A DNA stretch of 52,128 bases from UBA2093 sp044340485 (GCA_044340485.1 JBIITN010000013.1:1-52128), one strand, 5' to 3'; positions 17,921 to 27,627 are shown, counted from the first letter of the stretch. Notes: generated by a model from the letters alone, not told the origin. A program made the numbers and translations.

Positions 17921-18345
17921 TTTTCCGCAGCGATTAAACCGGCGGCGCGAATTCCGGCAACTGCGGCCGCCTCATCATTGTCTGATGTATCCCCTGACAC
18001 TCCCACGGCACCTATCGTACGACCGCCGTCAACAATGAGAACTCCCCCGGCGACTGGCACAAGCGACCCTCCGATTGCTGCTGTCACACCGTTCATGAAA
18101 TGAGGTCGTTCTACAGCCATGACTCCCAGTGTGCGGGAATTCACTCCTACGGAAATGGCACCGTAGGCTTTTCCGAGAGCCACATCAAACCGCCGATTTG
18201 CCACACCATCTTCACGTTCACAAGCAACGACATGACCACCCGCGTCGATCACCACAACACACAATGGATTGAATCCTTCAGTCGCCCGATGTGATAACGC
18301 GCTCGCAATAATTGTGCGGGCATGGGTAAGAGTGAGAATTGTCAT
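17917..18345 (-). CDS. glcG: GlcG/HbpS family protein
   Basis: This is a 142-residue protein of the GlcG/HbpS family. Seen are VVIDAGGHVVACEREDG (about 29-45), a SRTLGVMAVERPHFMN stretch and GGSLVPVAGGVLIVDGGRTIGAVGVSG, all typical. GlcG has been linked to glycolate operons and HbpS homologues bind heme; its exact role is not known. The start lies 16 bases after the glcB stop and its own stop overlaps the glcD GTG. Confidence 0.88.
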   Translation of the reverse strand: MTILTLTHARTIIASALSHRATEGFNPLCVVVIDAGGHVVACEREDGVANRRFDVALGKAYGAISVGVNSRTLGVMAVERPHFMNGVTAAIGGSLVPVAGGVLIVDGGRTIGAVGVSGDTSDNDEAAAVAGIRAAGLIAAEK

Positions 18346-18361
18346 GACGACTGTGTCCTTT

Positions 18362-20539
18362 TCACTTGGTGTTCTTTTTTTCTAATCGACGAGCATGCAG
18401 TATCGGTTCTGTGTAGCCCGATGGTTGTTCGACACCCGACAACACCAATTGTGTCGCCGCGATAAATGCCGGACCGTCAAACGATGGGGCCATCGGCTCA
18501 TAGACAGGATCGTCAGCGTTTTGGGCGTCTACAACCACAGCCATCTTCTCGAATGCCTTGCGTACCTGATCTGATGTCACAATGCCGTGCAATAACCAAT
18601 TGGCCATGTGCTGCGATGAGATTCGACATGTGGCGCGATCTTCCATCAACCCAACGTTATTGATGTCGGGAACTTTCGAACATCCAACGCCTTGATCTAC
18701 CCAGCGCACTACATACCCCAATATTCCCTGCGCGTTGTTGTCGAGTTCATCTTGAATTTCTTGAGACGTCCACGACGTGTCAGAGGCAATAGGAATGTTC
18801 AAGAGATCATCGATCGTTGCGCGCGGACCATGTGCTTGTAATGACTCAAGCAATTCACGTTGTCTCTCATGCACATCTACGCGGTGATAGTGCGTCGCAT
18901 GCAACGTAGCCGCGGTAGGTGAAGGCACCCATGCACAATTTGCACCAGCTGCAGGGTGTGCAATTTTTTGCTCGAGCATTGCCGCCATCAAATCGGGGGC
19001 CGCCCACATGCCCTTACCAATCTGAGCATGGCCAAGTAACCCGCATGCCAAACCAGTATCTACGTTCCAGTTCTCGTATGCCTGCAACCACGTGCTGGTG
19101 CGCATCTCGTTTTTGCGCACCATTGGCCCCGCGTGCATGGACGTGTGCATCTCATCGCCCGTGCGATCAAGAAAACCAGTATTGATGAACGCAACTCGCG
19201 CAGATGCAGCACGAATGCACTCAGCCAGATTCACTGTTGTACGACGTTCCTCATCCATAATTCCGATTTTCACCGTGTTCGTAGGTAGACGGAAGATTTG
19301 TTCAATACGAGTGAAAATATCGTTTGTATATGCGACTTCTGCTGGCCCATGCATCTTGGGTTTCACAACGTAAATAGAACTTGTCCGCGAATTGCGATAC
19401 GTGTTGTCGAGACGACGCACGTCATGAACGGCGCAAAGAACTGTGACCACAGCGTCGAGAAGACCTTCATAAATAGGTCGACCTTCTTTATCGAGAACGG
19501 CAGGTGTGGTCATGAGGTGACCCACATTTCGTATCAACATGAGAGAACGACCAGGACGCGTGACTGTCTCACCACTTGGTGTTGTGAACACTCTGTCCTT
19601 GTTCAGTGTGCGAGAAAATGTATGACCATCTTTTGTGACTGATGCTTCAAGAGTGCCTCGCATTAGGCCAAGCCAGTTTCGATATGCGGCGGTTTTGTCA
19701 GCACCATCTACTGTTGCCACTGAATCTTCGCAATCCATGATGGCTGTCACCGCTGACTCGAGAACCACATCAGCAACGTGAGCTTGATCGGTGGCACCAA
19801 CAGGATGTGAGGGATCAATGACTATCTCAACACCTAATCCGTGATGTTCACACAAGATGTTGGATGGTTGCCCAGGATCACCGATGTAGCCAACAAATGT
19901 GTCGGGGTCGGTCAATGTTGTGGTCTGCCCACCAACAGTCATTACCAATTCGCCATGTACTACCTGATACGAAGTCACGTCGGTGTGCGAGCCGTCATCT
20001 AAAGGCAACACTTCATCTAAAAATGTCCGAGCCCATGCAATCACTTGTTCACCACGCAAAGGGTCATACCCGGTTCCCGTTGGTGGGCTGCCAAGAGCAT
20101 CGGTTCCGTAGAGTGCGTCGTACAAGGAACCCCAAAGCGCATTGGCTGCATTCAGCGCATACCGCGCATTAGTGATCGGCACTACTAACTGCGGTCCCGC
20201 AACGTGGGCAATCTCAACATCCACTCCTTCAGTGGACACCGAGAATGCAGGACCAGGTGGCACGATGTATCCGATGTCGTAGAGAAATGATCGATATTTA
20301 TCGAGATCAAAAGTGTCATTTGATCGATGCCACTGATCGATTGCGGCCTGCATTTCTGCACGGACTTTGAGCAGTTCCTCGTTGCGAGGGCTCATCTCTT
20401 GCACAAGACGTAAGAAGCCAAGCCAAAATTCATCGGCTTCTACACCGCTTCCGGGTAAGGCTTCATTTTCAATAAAGGAACACAATTCCGCGTCAACCTG
20501 AAGCGAAGCGCGCATTTCCATTCGAACGTTTGTACTCAT
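18362..20539 (-). CDS. glcB: Malate synthase G
   Basis: This 725-residue enzyme joins glyoxylate and acetyl-CoA into malate. Length equals that of the E. coli enzyme. Active-site segments are visible: MDCEDSVATVDGADK (about 271-285), RGRS-like PGRSLMLIRNVGHLM, GIMDEERRTTVNLAE, HTSMHAGPM and MEDRATCRISSQHMANW with the catalytic Asp. As first gene of the glc operon it consumes the glyoxylate made by GlcDEF, so glycolate is fed into central metabolism. The start lies 37 bases from the divergent CoA-transferase gene. Confidence 0.96.
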   Translation of the reverse strand: MSTNVRMEMRASLQVDAELCSFIENEALPGSGVEADEFWLGFLRLVQEMSPRNEELLKVRAEMQAAIDQWHRSNDTFDLDKYRSFLYDIGYIVPPGPAFSVSTEGVDVEIAHVAGPQLVVPITNARYALNAANALWGSLYDALYGTDALGSPPTGTGYDPLRGEQVIAWARTFLDEVLPLDDGSHTDVTSYQVVHGELVMTVGGQTTTLTDPDTFVGYIGDPGQPSNILCEHHGLGVEIVIDPSHPVGATDQAHVADVVLESAVTAIMDCEDSVATVDGADKTAAYRNWLGLMRGTLEASVTKDGHTFSRTLNKDRVFTTPSGETVTRPGRSLMLIRNVGHLMTTPAVLDKEGRPIYEGLLDAVVTVLCAVHDVRRLDNTYRNSRTSSIYVVKPKMHGPAEVAYTNDIFTRIEQIFRLPTNTVKIGIMDEERRTTVNLAECIRAASARVAFINTGFLDRTGDEMHTSMHAGPMVRKNEMRTSTWLQAYENWNVDTGLACGLLGHAQIGKGMWAAPDLMAAMLEQKIAHPAAGANCAWVPSPTAATLHATHYHRVDVHERQRELLESLQAHGPRATIDDLLNIPIASDTSWTSQEIQDELDNNAQGILGYVVRWVDQGVGCSKVPDINNVGLMEDRATCRISSQHMANWLLHGIVTSDQVRKAFEKMAVVVDAQNADDPVYEPMAPSFDGPAFIAATQLVLSGVEQPSGYTEPILHARRLEKKNTK

Positions 20540-20542
20540 AGC

Positions 20543-20553
20543 GTCACCGTGAC
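20543..20553. promoter_or_regulatory. Small palindrome between glcB and CoA-transferase gene
   Basis: GTCAC and GTGAC flank a single C, a perfect 11-base palindrome in the 37-base divergent gap, directly before the glcB start codon. It may be an operator shared by both genes, or chance. Confidence 0.25.
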
Positions 20554-20576
20554 TCCACGCTAATAGAGAGGTATTG

Positions 20577-23006
20577 ATGTTTTATAGTGCAGAAATGCTC
20601 TCGCACTACAAAGTCGTCGATATCTGCGATGAACGTGGACATGCAGCCTCTCACTTTCTCGCCACATTGGGTGCCGACGTCACTCTGATAGAGCCACCAG
20701 AGGGTTCCCACGCAAGATATGTTGGGCCGTTTTCTCAACATGGGCACTCTCCTGAGAATTCGCTGACGTTTTGGGCATACAACCGCGGCAAAAAGAGCGT
20801 TGTTCTAGATCTTGAAACCACTGCCGACCTGCAGACGTTTTATGGCCTCATTGCCACTGCGGACGTCTTATTCGAATGTGGCGCCATCGACATTGATGTT
20901 GCAGAGTTACAAAGAATCAACCCACGTCTTGTGATTGCCTCCATCACTGCATTCGGAGCCAGTGGTCCAAAAGCACAATGGGCTGCTACCGATCTCACTC
21001 TGGTTGCATCAAGTAGTCAGATGATTCTTACCGGAGACATTGACCGTGCCCCGGTGCGTGTTTCCCAACCTCAAGCGTTTCTTCATGCATCATCTGATGC
21101 TGCTGTCGGTGCTCTCATTGCGTTGATGGAACGTGAGTCAAGCGGTGTAGGTCAACGCGTAGAAACCTCGGCACATCGCTCGCTCCCTGTCACAACTCAA
21201 GGCAATGTTTTTGCCACTGCATACAACGCACCGTTGGCATTACGTACAAGTGGCGGCTCGCATGCAAACGGCATCGACTTTCAATTTGTCTATTCATGCG
21301 CAGACGGGTATGTAAACAACATGGTGTTGTTTGGTCCCTCTTTCGGACCTCATGCACAGCGTCTACTACAAGTCATGTTCAACAAAGGATTTATCGACGA
21401 GAGTATGAACAATGAAGATCTCGTTGCGTGGGGTACCGATATCTTCACTGGAAAAGTACCTATTGAGAGATACAAAGAACTCACTGCAGCGGTAGCTGCT
21501 TATTGCATAGCTCACACCAAGGCCGAACTCCTACAACACGCAATCGAATACAAATTGCTCACTGCACCAATTGCAACTCCCAAAGATGTGGTGGAAAACC
21601 CGCAGTACGCGCATCGTGAGTACTGGGATTCGGTGGAAGATGACGCACTGTCGCCCAAGGAAATTATTGTTCCTGGACTGTATGTGAAATTCAGTGACGC
21701 CGACATACCTGCACTTGATCGGGCTCCACGACTCAACGAGCATGCAGATCTCATCTACAACAACATTTCAACTACGGCTCACACAATTTCTACTATTTCG
21801 ACAATACGAACAGCACCATTTGCTGGTCTCAAAGTGCTTGATCTCACATGGGCAATTTCAGGGCCCTCCACTGCGCGTATGTTGTGCGACTACGGTGCCG
21901 ATGTGGTGCACGTCGAAACCGGTTCGCGTCAAGATGCTGCACGTTCTGTGTCGCCGTATCTGAACGATGTGAAAGAACCTGAAAATGCTGGGCTGTATTT
22001 CACGATGAACACGGGCAAGAAGGGGATGCTGCTCGATCTTTCAACAGCAGAAGGTCGAGAAGTCCTCGATGATCTTGTTGCGTGGGCCGACGTCCTTATC
22101 GAATCGTTTTCGCCTCGTGGTCGTCGATCATTAGGTCTTGATTTTGACCGCTTACGCACCATTAATCCCGAACTCATCATGTTGTCGACATGTCTGTTTG
22201 GACAAGACGGGCCACTTGGCGCATACGCCGGATACGGCACCGCTGGTGGAGCTATCGCAGGTTTTTATCACCTCACAGGCTGGCCAGATCGCCCACCCTG
22301 TGGACCATTTGGCGCATACACCGATTATCCGTCGCCACGTTTTGCTGCATGTGCGCTCATTGCAGCTATAGATCATCGGCGTCGGACGGGAGTTGGTCAG
22401 TACCTGGATTTCTCGCAAGCAGAGTCAGCGACACACTTTTTGACTCCTGCGATTCTTGACTACACCGTGAACGGCGTGGTGCAAGACCGCATTGGAAATA
22501 GCGATCCTTACATGGCCCCTCATGGAGTATTCCCATGCGAAGGCGATGATACGTGGATTGCCATTGCGTGTCGAGATGACGACGATTGGAAGTGTCTCGC
22601 AAAAGTGATTGGTCGGATTGATCTTGTTGGCATGAGTTACAACGACCGCAAGCAACACGGCGAACGTCTTCACACCATGGTGAGTAATTGGTCAGCTCGA
22701 CGATCACTTGATGATGCAGAAACTGCGCTTATCGACGCAGGTGTGCCCGCGCATCGAGTGCAACATTCAGACGCATGCATGACAGACCCGCAGTTTGCAC
22801 ACACAAATCATTTTGTGCGTGTGCCTCACACAATGCACGGGGAAGTAACCGTGGAAAATTCTCGGATGATGCTCAGTGACACTCCAGCAAATGTCACTCG
22901 TCGTGCTCCATTGTTTGGAGAAGATACTGACGATATCTTGCGAAACTTTTTGGGTTATGACAACAGCAAAATTACAGAACTTCGTAACAAAGACATCTTC
23001 AAATAG
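20577..23006 (+). CDS. Fused CaiB/BaiF (class III) CoA-transferase
   Basis: This 809-residue protein has two class III CoA-transferase domains in tandem (about 10-370 and 395-780). The C-terminal domain has the start motif FAGLKVLDLTWAISGPSTAR and the catalytic Asp583 in AYTDYPSPRF, followed by HRRRTGVGQYLD. In the N-terminal domain the equivalent position (FLHASSDAAVG) carries Leu or His, so this half is probably non-catalytic. The enzyme should move CoA between organic acids; substrates are unknown. The ATG at 20577 has AGAGAGG upstream; a TTG directly before it is less likely. The 3' end overlaps the convergent gene by 8 bases. Confidence 0.88.
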   Translation: MFYSAEMLSHYKVVDICDERGHAASHFLATLGADVTLIEPPEGSHARYVGPFSQHGHSPENSLTFWAYNRGKKSVVLDLETTADLQTFYGLIATADVLFECGAIDIDVAELQRINPRLVIASITAFGASGPKAQWAATDLTLVASSSQMILTGDIDRAPVRVSQPQAFLHASSDAAVGALIALMERESSGVGQRVETSAHRSLPVTTQGNVFATAYNAPLALRTSGGSHANGIDFQFVYSCADGYVNNMVLFGPSFGPHAQRLLQVMFNKGFIDESMNNEDLVAWGTDIFTGKVPIERYKELTAAVAAYCIAHTKAELLQHAIEYKLLTAPIATPKDVVENPQYAHREYWDSVEDDALSPKEIIVPGLYVKFSDADIPALDRAPRLNEHADLIYNNISTTAHTISTISTIRTAPFAGLKVLDLTWAISGPSTARMLCDYGADVVHVETGSRQDAARSVSPYLNDVKEPENAGLYFTMNTGKKGMLLDLSTAEGREVLDDLVAWADVLIESFSPRGRRSLGLDFDRLRTINPELIMLSTCLFGQDGPLGAYAGYGTAGGAIAGFYHLTGWPDRPPCGPFGAYTDYPSPRFAACALIAAIDHRRRTGVGQYLDFSQAESATHFLTPAILDYTVNGVVQDRIGNSDPYMAPHGVFPCEGDDTWIAIACRDDDDWKCLAKVIGRIDLVGMSYNDRKQHGERLHTMVSNWSARRSLDDAETALIDAGVPAHRVQHSDACMTDPQFAHTNHFVRVPHTMHGEVTVENSRMMLSDTPANVTRRAPLFGEDTDDILRNFLGYDNSKITELRNKDIFK

Positions 23007-23940
23007 CGGAAATTGTGTCTAATATTTCAGCGACACGTGCAGTGTGTTCCCATGGAAACACCCAGCCAGATCCGTCTGAAAAATACGCACTGACGTTTTC
23101 CACCATCTCGACAAACGCATCTACCTCGTCGAAGGATTCCTCGACATCTCCGATTTGGAGACTCGACCTCTCGCGCCAAGACGTAAACGCTTCACCCTGG
23201 ACCATACGCACAGATGAATCGGAACCACGAATCTCGAGAGTCTGAGACGCAGGCATGACAAAAGAACTCACAGCTGTGGCAGTGACATACGAGTTCAGAT
23301 TCACGTCAACATGCGTCGTCAGATCAATTCCGGTAGGGCCGATCTGTCGCTCGACATTTTGAACACTCACCTCAAGATCATCACCACACACTGCCGTCCA
23401 CACATGTGCTTGATAACAACCAACGTCCAAGAGTGCTCCCCCGCCCATCTCAGGATGCAAACGGTAATTCTCAGTCATGTCCGACTGAGACGTAAACGAT
23501 GACTCGATATGCTGCACCTCGCCAAGAGCGCCAGTTGTTGCTAGTTCTACGACACGTTGAAACCGTGGATGCCATCTCAGCCATGTTGCCTCCACCAAGT
23601 GACGTCCCTCTGTACGGGCAACCTCGTACATGTTGTCCACATCACTTGCACAAATACCTAACGGTTTTTCGCACAAGACATGCTTGCCTGCTTGCAGTGC
23701 ACGAGTCACCCATTCAAGATGTTGATGATTGGCAAGGCTGATGTACACGGCATCAACGTGATCGTCATTTAGTACGTCCTCATAATGTGCATGAATCACC
23801 TGTGGTTCAAGCACACGCGAACGAATCTCATCCCTGCTTGCAACGGCATGCAACTGTGCACCGCGGGCCTGATGAACCGCTGGCCCCATCGCGCGAGACG
23901 CCACAAAGCCTGCACCGAGAAATCCCCAGCGCGTATTCAT
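22999..23940 (-). CDS. Gfo/Idh/MocA family oxidoreductase
   Basis: This is a 313-residue NAD(P)-dependent oxidoreductase. The N-terminal Rossmann domain starts with WGFLGAGFVASRAM; the CEKPLG motif (about 90-95) carries the conserved Lys; the second domain includes GGGALLDVGCYQAH with the usual active-site region. Substrates in this family are sugars, inositols and trans-dihydrodiols; none can be assigned here. It lies 5 bases after a second member of the same family, so the two act in one operon. Confidence 0.85.
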   Translation of the reverse strand: MNTRWGFLGAGFVASRAMGPAVHQARGAQLHAVASRDEIRSRVLEPQVIHAHYEDVLNDDHVDAVYISLANHQHLEWVTRALQAGKHVLCEKPLGICASDVDNMYEVARTEGRHLVEATWLRWHPRFQRVVELATTGALGEVQHIESSFTSQSDMTENYRLHPEMGGGALLDVGCYQAHVWTAVCGDDLEVSVQNVERQIGPTGIDLTTHVDVNLNSYVTATAVSSFVMPASQTLEIRGSDSSVRMVQGEAFTSWRERSSLQIGDVEESFDEVDAFVEMVENVSAYFSDGSGWVFPWEHTARVAEILDTISAI

Positions 23941-23945
23941 ATTGG

Positions 23946-24974
23946 TTATGACAGCCGAAGCGCGGGGATAATTGGTCGCCCGTTTTGCCGAGCTGATTCT
24001 TCAGCTGCCTGCATAATTCCGACAACATTTCGCGACTGCAGGGCAGTTACAGGCATTGGCATTTCTTTATGCAAATGATTCGACAGCGAAGCATGGAATG
24101 CATGTGGCGCAACTTCATCAAGTGTTACATCTTCTTGCGCTCCACCTTCGCGGTAAATAGTAAGGAGTGCGGGCAGATCTGCAACAGCAGGTTCAGCTGC
24201 CGGATTCCAATCACCCACGATTGCGCCTTCTGTTCCCAATACGTAAAACTTGGGTTTCCGTGCTGCAGCTAAATCGGAATTCACAAACGTTGCCTGTTTC
24301 CCTGACGCAAAGGTGATCGACACTTGGGCGTGATCGGCATTGGTCGCGTGCATCCATCGACGTTTTTGATTGAGACCAGAAACATGTTCGATTGGATCAT
24401 GAATGACATCAAGGATTTGGTCAATGTAATGACTACCCCAATCAAATATCGCTCCACCCGATACTTCGGCGTTGGAGTGCCAGTATGTGCACGGCTCGGA
24501 GTAACCACCAACGAAACTGTCGTATTGAAAGACTTCGCCAATCGCACCGTCACCGATGAGGCGTTTCATCGTGACAAAGTCTGGGTCATATCGTCGATTT
24601 TGATACACCACCAACAACTTGTCGCGTTCCGCTGCAAGCGACATCAACTCATCACATTCATCAACAGTGAGTGCCATTGGTTTCTCTAATACAACATGCA
24701 CATCTTTGAGAAGGGCGTCCTTTGCCCATTGATAATGACTGTTCGGCGGAGTAGAGATCACAACAAGATCAAGAGATCCGCTATTGAGCATTGATGACGC
24801 ATCGGAAAATGCGACGGCACTAGGGGCGAGCTGCTGTGCTGCCGCAATGCGTTCAGGGTTGGTGTCGCACACCGCAGTCAATTCAAGACCGGCAGTGTGT
24901 TGCACCGCCAGGTTGTGTTCATGCCCAATTGCGCCATACGCGAGCAGGCCGACACGAACGTTATGCGAGGTCAT
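23946..24974 (-). CDS. Gfo/Idh/MocA family oxidoreductase
   Basis: This is a 342-residue NAD(P)-dependent oxidoreductase. The Rossmann start is VGLLAYGAIGHEH, the conserved Lys lies in LEKPMALT (about 95-102), and the second domain has GGAIFDWGSHYIDQ. It is only moderately similar to its downstream neighbour, so this is an old paralogue pair rather than a recent duplication. The pair may catalyse successive or alternative oxidations of a polyol or sugar. The upstream neighbour, thioredoxin, ends 27 bases before its start. Confidence 0.85.
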   Translation of the reverse strand: MTSHNVRVGLLAYGAIGHEHNLAVQHTAGLELTAVCDTNPERIAAAQQLAPSAVAFSDASSMLNSGSLDLVVISTPPNSHYQWAKDALLKDVHVVLEKPMALTVDECDELMSLAAERDKLLVVYQNRRYDPDFVTMKRLIGDGAIGEVFQYDSFVGGYSEPCTYWHSNAEVSGGAIFDWGSHYIDQILDVIHDPIEHVSGLNQKRRWMHATNADHAQVSITFASGKQATFVNSDLAAARKPKFYVLGTEGAIVGDWNPAAEPAVADLPALLTIYREGGAQEDVTLDEVAPHAFHASLSNHLHKEMPMPVTALQSRNVVGIMQAAEESARQNGRPIIPALRLS

Positions 24975-25001
24975 ACGAGTGATGAGTGTACAAACGAGAG
25001 G

Positions 25002-25379
25002 TCAGCTATTTCCTTCTTGTGACTCGTGTTCGGCAATCTGTCGGTGGACTTCTTCCATGTCCACATTCCGCACCGCTTGAATCAGCTCTTCAAACGATGC
25101 TGCTGGCAATGCACCGGCCTGTGCGTGAAGAAGAACACCATCTCGAAAAGCCATGATGGTAGGAATCGACTGGATCTGCAGGGCTCCAGCCAATTGCTGC
25201 TCTGCCTCGGTATCAACTTTGCCAAAACGAATATCGGGATGATTTATTGCCGCATCTTCAAAAATCGGAGCGAACATCTTGCATGGACCACACCAGGACG
25301 CCCAAAAATCAATAAAGGTGATGCCGTCGGCCATCACGGTGGTCTCAAAATTATCCATTGTCAATGTTTGTGTGCTCAT
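25002..25379 (-). CDS. trxA: Thioredoxin
   Basis: This is a 125-residue cytoplasmic thiol reductase. The active site is Cys30-Gly-Pro-Cys33 in FWASWCGPCKMFAPIF, and the cis-proline lies in QSIPTIMAF. It is about 18 residues longer at the C-terminus than E. coli thioredoxin, with an acidic helical tail. It is 2 bases downstream of a small CxxC protein gene, so the two are co-expressed. It could serve the selenoprotein system further along, but nothing in the sequence links them. Confidence 0.93.
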   Translation of the reverse strand: MSTQTLTMDNFETTVMADGITFIDFWASWCGPCKMFAPIFEDAAINHPDIRFGKVDTEAEQQLAGALQIQSIPTIMAFRDGVLLHAQAGALPAASFEELIQAVRNVDMEEVHRQIAEHESQEGNS

Positions 25380-25381
25380 GA

Positions 25382-25567
25382 TTACTCCTTACCAAACAAG
25401 CGAGATAACACGCCTCTACGTTGCGACGATCTCCCTGACTCTGCTCCTACCGTATTGCATTGGCACCGATCCGACATAGGGACTCCGCCAAGTACTTGCT
25501 CAACATGGGCACCGCATCCGGCCCAACTTGCTTTTCTGCATTTCTTACATGTCACTGCTCTACACAT
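25382..25567 (-). CDS. Small cysteine-rich (zinc-ribbon-like) protein
   Basis: This is a 61-residue protein with cysteines arranged as VTCKKC, then WAGCGAHVEQVLGGVP, then RCQC, and a basic C-terminal tail. The pattern recurs in small actinobacterial proteins and suits a zinc site. The frame is open further upstream (to 25726), but that part overlaps the divergent gene and lacks conservation, so I take the ATG at 25567. It lies 2 bases before the thioredoxin gene, a pairing that suggests a redox or zinc role. Confidence 0.6.
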   Translation of the reverse strand: MCRAVTCKKCRKASWAGCGAHVEQVLGGVPMSDRCQCNTVGAESGRSSQRRGVLSRLFGKE

Positions 25568-25651
25568 ACCCCATAGGGTATCAAGCACCCGCGTGATGTG
25601 CAACACAGCCTGTGCCCTTTCGAGATGCATGAATTCATGGGAAACTGACGT

Positions 25652-26323
25652 GTGAACGAGACGCCAAACGACCCAGTTATTGCTAGTGGGCATCGTCCGT
25701 TGTTTCGCGGGCACATTCACCGTCATGCTGCAACGGCAGCTGTGCCTTTATTCGCATGGCTAATCATCATCACTGAATCATGGACTGAACGCCTCGCTGT
25801 GATTGTGTATGCAATTGGCGTCACCACGATGCTCGCAGTGTCAGCGGTCTATCACTCTGGCTCACTGTCAACTCGTGCAGAAGCAATCGTGAAACGTATT
25901 GATCACTCAACAATCTTGTTGGCTATTGCAGGTAGCTACACCGCAATAACGGCGCTGTCATTGTCGGGCACCGCTGAAGTTTTTCTCATCTCATACATTT
26001 GGATTGCGACGACCATTGGCGTGGGTGTTCGACTGTTATGGATTAATTCGCCATATCCCATTAATGCTCTGATTTATCTGGCTGCCGGGTGGTCTGCACT
26101 ACTGGTAGTGCCCGCATTTCTGTCATCGCTTAATGCGGCCGACACAGTTCTCATATTTGTCGGAGGCGGTCTGTACACCGTGGGAGCTGTTGTGTACGCA
26201 CTCCACAAACCCAATCCATGGCCAGACCACTTCGGTTACCACGAGATCTTTCACCTGCTCGTGACCACAGCAGCCACCGTGCACTTCATTCTCGTAGCAC
26301 GACTTCTTCTGAATACACTGTGA
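25652..26323 (+). CDS. Hemolysin III / PAQR family membrane protein
   Basis: This is a 223-residue protein with seven predicted helices. The family's metal-binding residues are present: His in SAVYHS (about 66-71), Asp in IDHST and the HEIFHLLVTTAATVH helix near the end with paired histidines. Bacterial members (YqfA, hemolysin III) are related to adiponectin receptors; they are likely zinc-dependent and work on membrane lipids or membrane homeostasis. The start is a GTG with a weak ribosome binding site. Confidence 0.85.
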   Translation: MNETPNDPVIASGHRPLFRGHIHRHAATAAVPLFAWLIIITESWTERLAVIVYAIGVTTMLAVSAVYHSGSLSTRAEAIVKRIDHSTILLAIAGSYTAITALSLSGTAEVFLISYIWIATTIGVGVRLLWINSPYPINALIYLAAGWSALLVVPAFLSSLNAADTVLIFVGGGLYTVGAVVYALHKPNPWPDHFGYHEIFHLLVTTAATVHFILVARLLLNTL

Positions 26324-26454
26324 AGACGTTTCAGTAGGTAGCACAAAGAGTTAACACAGTAGAGCGACCTGACGCCTGGTGGTGTGACGGACCAGTTGCT
26401 GTTGCTCTTATCCCGTCAGTATTTCAGGGTCGGTAACACGCATTACGGGTGGGC

Positions 26455-27531
26455 TCATTCGCCAACGAAGCCCGGCCAGTTACCCATATAACCAACAAAC
26501 ACTTCAGAAAGACCTTCGTCAAGCAACACGCTTTGAGGAATTGGTAATTCGCGCATCTTGAAGTTGGGATCAGCAATCGATTGTGCCGCAAAGTCATGAT
26601 TGGCTATCGCGCCACGTCCGATGACCGCTATGTCAAGACCTGCATCAATTGCACTTTTAGCATCTGCTGCCGAATACAACTTGCCAGCTGCGCCCAGTCG
26701 CACATCTCCACGAGGCAGTGCAGCAAAGATATCAATGAGTCGCTTGCCTTTATGGTCTTCCTCGATCGGCTCTTTGAAGACATCCCACAATGACATATCA
26801 ATAAAGTCAATTTTGTTGCTGTCTACTAACCAACCAAATACTTCACAAATCTCGTCGATCTTCATCCCGAATCGCTCAGGTGATAGGCGGACTGAAACAT
26901 TGAAATCACTGCGACACGATGCACGAACTCCCTCAACGATGGACATGAGAACACGCGCGCGGTTCTCTAACGAACCACCGAATTGATCCTTGCGCTTATT
27001 TAATTCAGATGACAGAAATTGACAGATCATGTATCCGTGAGCGCCGTGTAACTCGACGCCATCAAATCCTGCCTTGTCGCAACGCACTGCCGCTGCCACA
27101 AAATCGGCGATGAGTTGTTCCACTTCATCTTGCGATAATGCACGAGCGCCAGTTTCCGCGTCATCAGAAGGACACACCGGATCGGTTCCGATGAGTTCCC
27201 GTGGCGACCGGTTTCCCGCGTGATGCAACTGCACAATTGCCACAGTTCCTGCGCTTTTCATATCGCGCGCCAGACCGGTGAGGCCTTCAATGTGGCTCTC
27301 ATCGTCACAACCCAACTGACCAGAGAATCCACGACCAACCTTTTGCACTGATGCTGCGCATGTCATGGTGAGACCAAAACCACCGCGTGCTCGCATCATG
27401 AGCCAGTTGTATTCATCATCGGACAACGTGCCATCGTCATGGCTTTGTTGATTGGTAAGTGGAGCCAACATGAAACGATTCTTCATGTGCGGGCCGTGTG
27501 CGAATGAAACAGCATCACCGAGGTTTGTCAT
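26455..27531 (-). CDS. NADH:flavin oxidoreductase, Old Yellow Enzyme family
   Basis: This is a 358-residue FMN enzyme with a TIM-barrel. Seen are FMLAPLTNQQS at the start, IVQLHHAGN (about 99-107), the conserved GFDGVELHGAHGYMICQFLS and NKRKDQFGGSLENRAR, and the FMN-phosphate loop DIAVIGRGAIANHD. The family reduces activated C=C bonds of enones or enoates. No second FAD/NADH domain follows, so this is the short class. It stands alone; the hairpin upstream at 27571-27600 belongs to pstS. Confidence 0.88.
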   Translation of the reverse strand: MTNLGDAVSFAHGPHMKNRFMLAPLTNQQSHDDGTLSDDEYNWLMMRARGGFGLTMTCAASVQKVGRGFSGQLGCDDESHIEGLTGLARDMKSAGTVAIVQLHHAGNRSPRELIGTDPVCPSDDAETGARALSQDEVEQLIADFVAAAVRCDKAGFDGVELHGAHGYMICQFLSSELNKRKDQFGGSLENRARVLMSIVEGVRASCRSDFNVSVRLSPERFGMKIDEICEVFGWLVDSNKIDFIDMSLWDVFKEPIEEDHKGKRLIDIFAALPRGDVRLGAAGKLYSAADAKSAIDAGLDIAVIGRGAIANHDFAAQSIADPNFKMRELPIPQSVLLDEGLSEVFVGYMGNWPGFVGE

Positions 27532-27570
27532 GGTGTCCAGTGTGTCAGTTTGAGGTACCCATACATAACA

Positions 27571-27600
27571 CGAAGGCTCGGGCTTCCGCCCGAGCCTTCG
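27571..27600 (-). terminator. Strong stem-loop terminator after pstS
   Basis: A perfect 13-bp stem (27571-27583 with 27588-27600) closes a TTCC tetraloop. It starts 27 bases after the pstS stop. There is no long U-tract, but the GC-rich stem is very stable. Confidence 0.8.
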
Positions 27601-27627
27601 CTTCTCTGTGCTCTATTCAGAGGAAAA

